Program-made: the position numbers and the translations under genes | Notes under the pieces: model-generated | Seen by the model: only the letters and a program-made list of their open reading frames with translations | What the model was told of the DNA's origin: nothing | Databases searched by the model: none | From: an uncultured Eubacteriales bacterium | GTDB lineage: Bacteria; Bacillota; Clostridia; Oscillospirales; CAG-272 | Reading direction: 5' to 3' | Length of the DNA: 40,304 nt | Assembly (NCBI GenBank): GCA_900544985.1 | Contig: UQXK01000014.1 | Span: forward strand, 1-40,304 | Shown: positions 8,770 to 15,824 of the stretch, one piece after another | How the letters are laid out: every line of letters begins with the position of its first letter | Numbering within the stretch: the stretch's first letter is position 1

Positions 8770-9654
8770 TTGTTCGGCTTTGTAAAACCTTTCGCACCGC
8801 TTCTTCGGGTGAGCGAATATGAATTTTACCGCGGGGCATATTGCGGGCTTTGCCGTGCGATGAATAAATGTACGGGAGTTTCTTCAAGCGCTACATTAAG
8901 CTATGATATGGTTTTCTTTGCGCTTGTACGCGGCGCTCTTAAAGGCGATAAATATATCGTCGGGAAAAAGAGATGCCCGATCCATCCGTTTAAAAAACGC
9001 ACGATGATGATGCAAAATCCGTCTCTTGATTATACCGCGAGAGTAAATTCCATTCTTGTTTATTTTAAACTTACGGACGATATTGCGGACGAAAAAGGAA
9101 TAAAAAAAATGGGTGCAAAAGCTCTTGCGCCCACAGCTTTAAGGATAAAAAAACGGGCGCATCTTCCCGATGCGCTCGAAAAAGGCATATCGGATTCTCT
9201 TAATGAATTTTATTCTCTTGAAAAAGAGAAGTGTGATTCTCCCGATATTGTCGCCTCCGCTTTCGGCAAAACTTTGGCTTTCGCCATTTCGTACGGGCTT
9301 TGCGGCAAGGAATACAGAATAGCGGAGGATATAGGAATGCACGTCGGCCGCGCCGTTTATCTTGCCGACGCCGCGTGCGATATGAGAAAAGACAAAAAAA
9401 GCGGGTCTTATAATCCGTTTTTACTCGCTTTCGGCGGCGATATCGGAGAGAGCGAAGAGCGTATGATAAAAGACGCTGTTCTTATGGAACTTTCAGCCCT
9501 TTGCCGTTCTCTTGAACTGATAGATTACGAAGGTTTCGATCTTACGCGCGAGTGCGTTATGAATGTTGCTGTTTACGGAATTAAAAATGCGTTTTTTGCA
9601 GAATTTGAAAAGGAGAGGCTGAATGACAAATCCATACACGGTTCTCGGAGTTGA
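8770..9654 (+). CDS. DUF5685 family protein
   Basis: Uncharacterised family common in Clostridia. The TTG at 8770 is taken as start because the family begins with MFGF/MFGY and this frame gives MFGFVKPFAPLLRV directly. It lies 7 nt after the foldase stop, suggesting translational coupling. The 294 residues are mostly alpha-helical. Visible features are a YCGLCRAM cysteine pair (Cys25, Cys28) with CPIHP (Cys69), a DDIAD motif at 103-107, and a second acidic helix with Asp200, Asp204 and Asp208 followed by SGSYNPF. Two aspartate-rich motifs on helices resemble the metal sites of class I isoprenoid synthases, but this is my inference and no function is established. Its last 32 nt overlap the J-domain gene. 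Confidence 0.85.
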   Translation: MFGFVKPFAPLLRVSEYEFYRGAYCGLCRAMNKCTGVSSSATLSYDMVFFALVRGALKGDKYIVGKKRCPIHPFKKRTMMMQNPSLDYTARVNSILVYFKLTDDIADEKGIKKMGAKALAPTALRIKKRAHLPDALEKGISDSLNEFYSLEKEKCDSPDIVASAFGKTLAFAISYGLCGKEYRIAEDIGMHVGRAVYLADAACDMRKDKKSGSYNPFLLAFGGDIGESEERMIKDAVLMELSALCRSLELIDYEGFDLTRECVMNVAVYGIKNAFFAEFEKERLNDKSIHGSRS

Positions 9655-10210
9655 TCCCTCTGCGACAGATGAAGAGATAAAAAAGGCATATCGCGAACTT
9701 GCTAAAAAATATCACCCCGACAACTATGCGGACAGTCCTCTTGCCGATCTTGCCCAGGAAAAGATGAAAGAGATAAACGAAGCATACGACACTATACAAA
9801 AAGAGCGTATGTCGAAAGGCTCTTCCTCAGGGTACAGCGGGGATTCCTCTTTTGCGGAAATAAGAAGCTATATAAACGCAGGAGATTTTTTCGAGGCGGG
9901 AATACGTCTCGATTCTGTAAGACAGCAATACAGAAATGCCGAATGGTATTATCTCAAAGGACGCGTAAACGAGGGCAGAGGCTTCTTTTTCGAAGCGTCG
10001 CGCTGTTATGACACCGCGGTGCGCATGGATCCTCAGAACGACGAATACAGGGAAGCGGCAAGCAGAATAAGGGCGAACGCCAACAGTTTCGATAACAGGC
10101 GAAATGCGTCCGGAAGCGGCGGTTGTTCCGCTTGCGATATATGTACGGGGCTTATGTGCGCTGACTGCTGTTGCGAGTGCATGGGCGGAGATCTTATAAG
10201 GTGCTGTTAA
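9623..10210 (+). CDS. J-domain protein with cysteine-rich C-terminal tail
   Basis: A 195-residue protein with an N-terminal DnaJ domain (about 2-65). MTNPYTVLGVDPSATDEEIKKAYR-like helices I-II lead to the HPD motif at residues 31-33, needed to stimulate DnaK ATPase. A middle part (about 85-150) looks like a TPR pair (AEWYYLKGRVNEGRGFF, FEASRCYDTAVRMDP). The tail, from about residue 170, has ten cysteines in 27 residues, including CADCCCEC and a terminal CC, and could bind metal or be acylated. There is no DnaJ zinc finger, so this is not canonical DnaJ. The start, with SD AAGGAGAGG, lies inside the DUF5685 gene, so the two are coupled. Confidence 0.88.
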   Translation: MTNPYTVLGVDPSATDEEIKKAYRELAKKYHPDNYADSPLADLAQEKMKEINEAYDTIQKERMSKGSSSGYSGDSSFAEIRSYINAGDFFEAGIRLDSVRQQYRNAEWYYLKGRVNEGRGFFFEASRCYDTAVRMDPQNDEYREAASRIRANANSFDNRRNASGSGGCSACDICTGLMCADCCCECMGGDLIRCC

Positions 10211-10211
10211 A

Positions 10212-10733
10212 ATGAAATTAACGAAAAAGATAACGCTTTGCGCAATGTTTGCGGCACTCGGAACGGTGCTTCTCTATGTGGGATCTTTTCTTGAAATTAT
10301 CGATATGTCCGTTGCGGCGCTGGCTTCTCTTATAATTTTGTTTTGCCTTATAGAACTGGGGTACGCCGCCGCGTTTTCGGTATATGCCATAATATCGGTA
10401 ATATCGCTTCTGATACTTCCGAACAAATGGGTCGCGTTCTATTTTGTCTTTTTCTTCGGTACTATGCCGATAACAAAGAAAATATTCGAAAAAACAGGGC
10501 GTGTTGTTTCATGGATATTGAAGTTCGCTGTTTTCAATGCGGAGCTCGCCGCGTTCTATTTCATAGTTTCGGCACTCGGATTTTTTGATGAAAATGAAAT
10601 TTCGAAATTGTTTGCGATAGCGGCGCTTATTCTTTTAAACGTTGTTTTTCTTCTTTCGGATATACTGTACGGAAAACTTTACAGGATATATATGGTGAAA
10701 TACAGGCACAGAATAAAAAAATTTTTGAAGTGA
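10212..10733 (+). CDS. Small integral membrane protein, function unknown
   Basis: A 173-residue, strongly hydrophobic protein with about five or six membrane segments and a basic C-terminal tail (KYRHRIKKFLK). The N terminus, LTKKITLCAMFAALGTVLLY, resembles the start of ECF-transporter substrate-binding (S) components, but no substrate motif is evident. The start follows the J-domain stop after one nucleotide, so the two are almost certainly cotranslated. Function is not assigned. Confidence 0.75.
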   Translation: MKLTKKITLCAMFAALGTVLLYVGSFLEIIDMSVAALASLIILFCLIELGYAAAFSVYAIISVISLLILPNKWVAFYFVFFFGTMPITKKIFEKTGRVVSWILKFAVFNAELAAFYFIVSALGFFDENEISKLFAIAALILLNVVFLLSDILYGKLYRIYMVKYRHRIKKFLK

Positions 10734-10749
10734 TTAAGGAGATTTTCAT

Positions 10750-11160
10750 ATGTCGAGCTGGGATGAATTTATTTCAAGCGCAAAGAAAGCGTTCAGCAAA
10801 GCGGCAGTAAAGGTGAACGACCTTGCCGATACCGCCGCGGATTCTATAAAGATAGAATCCCTCAAACTTAAACTAAGTCAGAAGTACGAGGAGCTCGGAA
10901 AAATAGTTTATAACGAAATGAAATCTTCGACCGATGATTCTTCCGCGGAAAAGGCAGCCGATAAAGCGGCTGAAATAGATGCTATAAATTCCGAAATAGA
11001 GGCTCTCAAAGCGAAAAAGGACAAAAAACGTTCTGCTCCCGAAAAAGCCGGAACGGAACAAAAAACAGAAGAAAGCAAGGAAGAGACAAAAGAAGAAACA
11101 AAAGAAGAAACAAAAGAAGTGCTTTCGCTCGATTCTTCCGAAAATAAAGAAGAAAAGTAA
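10750..11160 (+). CDS. Charged coiled-coil protein, function unknown
   Basis: A 136-residue soluble protein. Residues 1-50 are helical (SSWDEFISSAKKAFSKAAVK), with alternating charges and coiled-coil potential up to about residue 95. The tail is lysine/glutamate-rich and includes three ETKE repeats encoded by a 12-nt tandem repeat. The SD AAGGAG lies before the ATG. Last gene of the operon, followed by a terminator. The start resembles small clostridial proteins of unknown role that carry a C-terminal zinc ribbon, but no zinc ribbon is present here. Confidence 0.7.
   Translation: MSSWDEFISSAKKAFSKAAVKVNDLADTAADSIKIESLKLKLSQKYEELGKIVYNEMKSSTDDSSAEKAADKAAEIDAINSEIEALKAKKDKKRSAPEKAGTEQKTEESKEETKEETKEETKEVLSLDSSENKEEK
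11080..11115 (+). repeat. In-frame 12-nt tandem repeat (three units)
   Basis: Three copies of GAAGARACAAAA (11080-11091, 11092-11103, 11104-11115), followed by a partial GAAG. They encode EETK repeats in the tail of the coiled-coil protein. The unit is a multiple of three, so copy-number changes keep the reading frame. Confidence 0.85.
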
Positions 11161-11171
11161 TACAGGAAATA

Positions 11172-11198
11172 AAAAAGCACGGCATTGCCGTGCTTTTT
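11172..11198. terminator. Bidirectional intrinsic terminator between the foldase operon and the LRR gene
   Basis: AAAAAGCACGGCA (11172-11184) and its complement (11186-11198) form a perfect 13-bp stem with a U tract on either strand. It lies between convergent genes. The same stem core occurs at 26788-26815 and 40213-40239. Confidence 0.9.
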
Positions 11199-11356
11199 GT
11201 GTGCGTTATAAGTTGGGGCTGTCCGCCCCAAACCCGGACACAAAGGACTTTTCGGGAAAAGTCCTTTGGAATCTCAAAAGCTTTCGCCAAAATGAAGTGA
11301 TGTAGTTGAGCGAAAGTTCTTTGGCTTACCTTTCTTTCAAGAAAGGTAAGTTATTT
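11199..11356. repeat. Mosaic palindromic intergenic repeat, copy 2
   Basis: Begins right after the terminator with GTGTGC. It holds the GGGGC hairpin (about 11213-11231), the perfect CAAAGGACTTTTC hairpin (about 11241-11268), CTTTCGC/GCGAAAG (11281-11287 and 11310-11316), and a perfect 12-bp palindrome (CTTACCTTTCTT at 11325-11336, complement at 11339-11350). That palindrome touches the stop codon of the LRR gene. Positions 11314-11356 are identical to 26983-27025. Confidence 0.85.
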
Positions 11357-13753
11357 TGTTTTCTTGAATGTGAAATACGGGAGTCTTGAATAGTATTCCG
11401 CAAAAGAGCCTTTTTTGCCGTAAACAGTGAGGTTTCTTATTTTTGTTCCGACGGCTGTCGTACCCGTCGATGTCTGATATTTGTAATTTTCGGTGAATGC
11501 TTTCTTTGCTATAAAACGCGTGCTTTCGGGAATCTTCACTTCGTTTACCGCGGAAATCGCAATGAATATTCCCTCGGGGATTCTTTTTACCGTTTCGGGA
11601 ATTACAAGCGTGGTGCTTAAATATCCTTTTACGGAAACAAGCACTCCGTCGCCTATAACAGGATAGTTTTCTTTCGAATCGGAAAGCCATTTTGTGGAGC
11701 TCAGTGCTCCGGGGGCGACGTATACTGCTTTTTCCATTTCTATATCGGAAAGCTTTGCGGAGCCGGAGAGCGCGTCTGCGGCAACTATAAGCGCGTTTGT
11801 TTTGAAGTTTTTAAGTGAAGTGCATTTTGAAAAAGCGCCGTTGCCGATGTATTTTATATCTTTTGTGTCGACGTTTTCAAGTCCTGCGCAGGAGGAGAAC
11901 GCATACGCGTCGATCGATTTTATATTTTGCGGAAAATCTATATCCTTTAAAGAATCGCACCCGTAGAAAGCGTATTCGGAAATTTTTTCGTCTTTCGTGC
12001 CGATTATAACGTTTTTGAGAAGTCGACAGGAATAGAAAGCATACGCTCCGACGTGCTCGATACTGCCTATATCAAGGCTTTCGAGCGCTACGCAACCGTA
12101 GAAGGAATAATCGCCTATATTTTTAGGAGTCGACGAAAATTTTACGGAAGAGAGCTTTTTACAGCCGTAAAAAGTTTTTTCGGGAAGCGTGTCAAGCGGT
12201 GCTTCTATTTTTGCCTCTTCTATATCGCAGCCGTAGAATACTCCCTTTCCCAAGCTTTTGACGCTTGCGGGAACGGTGATTTTTTTAACCGAATCGCATT
12301 CCGCAAAAGCAAAATCGCCTATTTTTGTAAGCTTTTCGGAAAAGACTATATTTTCTATAAGAGACGCGGAGTAAAAAGCGTAATTTCCTATTTCCGATGC
12401 GTTTTCTATAAAATCCGCATTTTTGAGCGAAGAGCAGGAGTAAAAGGCGTAGGCGGGAATCTTTTCTATGTTTATTTTAATATTTTCAAGAGATGTGCAA
12501 CCGTAAAAAGCATATTTTCCGAGCTCGTTTGCGCCTGAAAGATCGGCACTTTTCAAAGAAGAACAATTATAAAAAGCTTCGTCGCCGACTTTTTTTACGG
12601 AAAACGGAATATAAACGGAGGAAAGCGCCGAACAATTATAAAAAGCGCCGTTTTCTATTTCCGTGACACCGTCGGGCACGGTTATTTCCGAAAGAGAAGT
12701 GCAGGAGCGGAAAAATCCTTCTGGAATTTTCGTTATGTTTTTTGAAAGCAAAACTGATACAAGCGCTTCACAGCCGTTAAAGCAGTTTTTTGCATTTTCT
12801 GTCGCCGATGTGTCGGAAACGACTTTTTTGAGTTTTACACACTCGTAAAAAGCATATTCGCCTATGGAGGAAACGTTTTCGGGTATATTCAGTTCTTCTA
12901 TTTCCGAAGAGAAAAAGGCGAAGTTCCCGATGTTTTTTACGTTTTTGCCAAGCTTTATTTCATTTATCGCGGAAAAGGCGAACGCCGCGTCCGCTATTTT
13001 TAAAACTTCATCGGGAACGGTAAATGTTTTGTCCTTGTATGCCGAGGGGAAAGCGAGGAGCGTTTTGCCGTTTTCGGTGTAAAGTACGCCGTCTTTTGTG
13101 AGAAGTACTGTTCCGTTTTCCGCGGAAAACTCTTTTATGTTAAAGCAACCGAAAAATACGCTGTTTCCCATTTCCTTTATCGCAGGGGAGAGGGTCACGG
13201 ACACTTCTTTGTCGTAGAAGTTGGAGCACATGGAAAACGCAAAGTCGCCGATCTTTGAAAGATTTTTGAATTCTCCCGTGGAGGCGTCGGCTTTTACGCA
13301 ACCGAAAAATGCGTAATCTCCGATTTTCGAAAGCTTTTCGGATTCGGGAACGGATTTCAGCGCAGAGCAGGAATAAAACGCGCGGTCTCCTATTATTTCA
13401 AGACCTGCCTCTTCGGAAAACGCCACTTCCGTAAGGGAAGTGCAACCGAAAAATGCGCTGTCCTCTATCTCTTTTACGCTTTTGGGCAAAGTTATTTTTT
13501 TGAGCTTTTCATTTCCCTTGAATGCGCCCTCGCAGATTTTCGAAACGTCGTATTTGCCGTCTATTTTGGAGAGTATTATATATGTTTCAGAACCGTTGTA
13601 TGAGAGTATCTCGGCGTTCTGGTTTTCGTCGAGCCGATATACGTAAAGCCCGTTCTGTGACGTGTATTCTTCCTTGCTTTCCGCCGAGGCGAACATCGCC
13701 GTGCATATCGCAAAAATAAATATAAATATCGCGGATAAAATTCTCTTTTTCAT
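11351..13753 (-). CDS. Secreted BspA-type leucine-rich repeat protein
   Basis: A protein of about 800 residues with a signal peptide (KKRILSAIFIFIFAICTAMF, cleavage probably after ASA). It then carries about 26 LRR_5 (TpLRR/BspA) repeats of roughly 20-25 residues, recognised by the recurring AFYGC or AFYSC plus SLxxIxxP pattern. A non-repeat island near residues 225-255 (GVLYTENGKTLLAFP) is typical of BspA proteins. BspA-like proteins bind host or microbial surface partners. No LPXTG, SLH or membrane anchor is visible at the C terminus (PYFTFKKTK), so it is either released or held non-covalently. The ATG at 13753, with SD AAAGGAA, is preferred to an upstream ATG that would put a polar stretch before the signal peptide. 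Confidence 0.92.
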   Translation of the reverse strand: MKKRILSAIFIFIFAICTAMFASAESKEEYTSQNGLYVYRLDENQNAEILSYNGSETYIILSKIDGKYDVSKICEGAFKGNEKLKKITLPKSVKEIEDSAFFGCTSLTEVAFSEEAGLEIIGDRAFYSCSALKSVPESEKLSKIGDYAFFGCVKADASTGEFKNLSKIGDFAFSMCSNFYDKEVSVTLSPAIKEMGNSVFFGCFNIKEFSAENGTVLLTKDGVLYTENGKTLLAFPSAYKDKTFTVPDEVLKIADAAFAFSAINEIKLGKNVKNIGNFAFFSSEIEELNIPENVSSIGEYAFYECVKLKKVVSDTSATENAKNCFNGCEALVSVLLSKNITKIPEGFFRSCTSLSEITVPDGVTEIENGAFYNCSALSSVYIPFSVKKVGDEAFYNCSSLKSADLSGANELGKYAFYGCTSLENIKINIEKIPAYAFYSCSSLKNADFIENASEIGNYAFYSASLIENIVFSEKLTKIGDFAFAECDSVKKITVPASVKSLGKGVFYGCDIEEAKIEAPLDTLPEKTFYGCKKLSSVKFSSTPKNIGDYSFYGCVALESLDIGSIEHVGAYAFYSCRLLKNVIIGTKDEKISEYAFYGCDSLKDIDFPQNIKSIDAYAFSSCAGLENVDTKDIKYIGNGAFSKCTSLKNFKTNALIVAADALSGSAKLSDIEMEKAVYVAPGALSSTKWLSDSKENYPVIGDGVLVSVKGYLSTTLVIPETVKRIPEGIFIAISAVNEVKIPESTRFIAKKAFTENYKYQTSTGTTAVGTKIRNLTVYGKKGSFAEYYSRLPYFTFKKTK

Positions 13754-13833
13754 AAAAAATTCCTTTTGCGGCGTATTTTTCTTCCCGTTATTATAAAAAT
13801 ATATCATATATATGTGAATATTTCAAGAACACT

Positions 13834-14199
13834 CTACTTTTTCTTTTTTCTGAAAAGTGAAATTGCGCCCGTTATTATGAGCATTGCGCCGAATGCCTTT
13901 CTGATGACTGTCGGATCGAGGATATTTAATAAAAATGCGCCCAGAAATGTGCCGAGTATTCCGAAAATGCTTATAAGCAGTACGACGCCGAAATTTATTT
14001 TTCTTTTTATCATATGAACTGCGATTCCGGGGACACAGCCGCATAAAAAGAACAGGAGATTTATCCCCTGCGCCGCTATTTGCGGAACATTTTTTATAAG
14101 AGTAAGATATATGACAAAAAATCCGCCGCCCCCGACGCCCGTGGCGGCGAGCGCCGATATTGTGAACGCAGCGAAAAAATCCGTAATTAACGACATCAT
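13834..14199 (-). CDS. Half-length TSUP (TauE/SafE) family permease, second of a pair
   Basis: A 121-residue membrane protein with about four hydrophobic segments. GVGGGGFFVIYL near residue 21 is the glycine-rich motif that starts each half of TSUP permeases, which export sulfite, sulfoacetate or related organic anions. Normal family members have about 250 residues with two such halves. The gene starts 1 nt after the stop of the upstream gene and has its own SD (GAGGT, inside that gene), which favours a real separate protein over a recent frameshift. The two products probably form a heteromeric transporter. Substrate is unknown. Confidence 0.8.
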   Translation of the reverse strand: MMSLITDFFAAFTISALAATGVGGGGFFVIYLTLIKNVPQIAAQGINLLFFLCGCVPGIAVHMIKRKINFGVVLLISIFGILGTFLGAFLLNILDPTVIRKAFGAMLIITGAISLFRKKKK

Positions 14200-14200
14200 T

Positions 14201-14593
14201 TTACCTCGTAAAAAGAGTTATGCCCGCATATATCACTATGACGGAAAAAAGCTTTGAAAGAAAAGAGACTTTTATTTTATCGAGTATCAGCGCGCCCGCG
14301 GCGCCTCCTATAAATGCGGGAAGCGCGTACGGTATAACGTCCGAAAAGGCGATGTTCCCGGAACGGATATTTAAAAATGCCGAAGAAAGCGACATAAAGA
14401 AGCTTGATATAAGTGTCATTGCGAAGACGTCTTTTTTACCGAAGAGGTCTTTGAAATACGGTATATGGGAGAGCGAATATACGGTGATTATTCCTCCTCC
14501 CGTTCCGAAAAGCCCGTTTATGATGCCGGCAAGAAATCCGCCGGATATCATAAAAATAAATGATAAAATGTTTCTTTTTAAAGCAGTATTCAT
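14201..14593 (-). CDS. Half-length TSUP (TauE/SafE) family permease, first of a pair
   Basis: A 130-residue membrane protein with about four hydrophobic segments. GGFLAGIINGLFGTGGGIITVYSL, near residues 18-40, is the classic first-half TSUP motif. It ends where the normal midpoint linker would lie, and the second half follows in another frame. SD GGGAGAA lies before the ATG. No sulfur-metabolism gene is nearby to suggest the substrate. The pair would equal one full permease. Confidence 0.8.
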   Translation of the reverse strand: MNTALKRNILSFIFMISGGFLAGIINGLFGTGGGIITVYSLSHIPYFKDLFGKKDVFAMTLISSFFMSLSSAFLNIRSGNIAFSDVIPYALPAFIGGAAGALILDKIKVSFLSKLFSVIVIYAGITLFTR

Positions 14594-14830
14594 TTTTTCT
14601 CCCGATGTTTCATATAACTTAAATTAAGACGTCTTTGAAAAATGCGGATTTTATATAAGAATTTTTATAAAATCGGTTTATGACATTTGCCGAAAATATC
14701 ACCCGACGAAAATCACAGAAGAAAAGTTTATTTTTGCGCGTGCAATCGTCAAAACATGATAAGGCAAATATACCGTTTGAAATTTGTCGATCGGCCTATT
14801 TTTTAAGAACAAAACTAAGATAAATATTTG

Positions 14831-14859
14831 TTGTCTTTTTTGTTATTTTATGCTATAAT
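14831..14859 (+). promoter_or_regulatory. Strong housekeeping promoter of uppP
   Basis: TTGTCT (14831-14836), 17-nt spacer and TATAAT (14854-14859), with TG at 14851-14852 giving an extended -10. It lies in the 319-nt gene-free stretch 14594-14912 between the divergent TSUP and uppP genes. The rest of that stretch is AT-rich, with no further feature I can support. Confidence 0.85.
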
Positions 14860-14912
14860 TACCTTGTTATACTTTCAGATTAAAAACATATAAGATTTAC
14901 GGAGCTTAAAAT

Positions 14913-15734
14913 ATGAAAATAATCGAATCCGTGCTTTGCGGTATTGTCCAGGGCGCCGCGGAGTTTCTGCCTATATCAAGTTCCGGACATCTGGCTCTCA
15001 TGCACGGACTTTTCAAATCGGAGGCGTTTGCCGAGTCGAATATGTCCTTCGATATATTGCTTCATCTGGCGACGCTGTTTGCGGTCCTGATAGTCTATTT
15101 TAAGGATATTGTCGCTCTTGTTCCCGCGTTTTTCCGTCTTATAGGAAAACTTTTCAAGGGCAAATTCAAACTTGCGGATTATACGAACGAAGAGAGGTTC
15201 GTCGTGTTTCTGATATTTGCGACGCTGCCGCTTGTCGCCGCACTGTTTATAAAAGACTATGTAGAAGTAATCTCTTCTTATTATAAAGTCGTAGGCGCGC
15301 TTCTTATACTTAACGCCGCCATGCTCTTTTTCGGAGACAGAATAAAAAAAGAGGGCAGGGAAGTGGGCGCTCTTGAAAGAAAAGACGCTTTTGCGATAGG
15401 AATTTTCCAGCTGTTTGCGATTCTTCCCGGGCTTTCTCGTTCCGGTTCTACGATAACGGGCGGACGCATAATGGGACTTTCCAGAGAAGAAGCGGTGAAA
15501 TTTTCGTTCATACTCTCCATACCCGCGATAATAGGCGCGAATATTACGAATATCGGCGCTATTTCCGATATAACAAAGGCGGACCTTTTGCCTTACGGAC
15601 TCGGAATGCTCGCGGCTTTCGTTACGGGGCTTGCGGCGATAAAGCTTTTAATATTCATTTCGAAAAAATCCAATTTCAGAATATTCTCTGTCTATTGCGC
15701 TATTGTGGGCGTTCTGGCGCTGATATTCGGATGA
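14913..15734 (+). CDS. uppP: Undecaprenyl-diphosphatase UppP (BacA)
   Basis: Integral membrane phosphatase that recycles undecaprenyl pyrophosphate to the carrier lipid for peptidoglycan and other wall polymers; also linked to bacitracin tolerance. The 273 residues match the family. Both catalytic regions are present: GIVQGAAEFLPISSSGHL near residues 10-27 and PGLSRSGSTITGG near 171-183. About eight membrane segments. An extended -10 promoter lies upstream and CGGAG precedes the ATG. It is first in the run of genes to 24571, although a 90-nt gap separates it from ftsK. Confidence 0.97.
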   Translation: MKIIESVLCGIVQGAAEFLPISSSGHLALMHGLFKSEAFAESNMSFDILLHLATLFAVLIVYFKDIVALVPAFFRLIGKLFKGKFKLADYTNEERFVVFLIFATLPLVAALFIKDYVEVISSYYKVVGALLILNAAMLFFGDRIKKEGREVGALERKDAFAIGIFQLFAILPGLSRSGSTITGGRIMGLSREEAVKFSFILSIPAIIGANITNIGAISDITKADLLPYGLGMLAAFVTGLAAIKLLIFISKKSNFRIFSVYCAIVGVLALIFG

Positions 15735-15745
15735 TAAAATCAAGG

Positions 15746-15770
15746 GCATAAGATTTAGAAAATCTTATGC
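15746..15770 (+). other. Hairpin between uppP and ftsK
   Basis: GCATAAGATT (15746-15755) and its exact complement (15761-15770) with a 5-nt loop. No U tract follows, so it is not a normal intrinsic terminator. It may stabilise the uppP 3' end or be a pause site. Confidence 0.4.
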
Positions 15771-15824
15771 TGAAAAAATCACAGGCAATGTTGTTTTACG
15801 TAATCAAAAGAAAGGAAGATCAAA

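Noticed and set aside
14199..14203. Frameshift splitting one TSUP gene
   Set aside because: The second half has its own ATG and SD (GAGGT) and the junction is a clean 1-nt gap, so two coupled genes are preferred, though a sequencing error is not excluded.
15746..15770. Intrinsic terminator after uppP
   Set aside because: The stem is perfect but no U tract follows on the plus strand.
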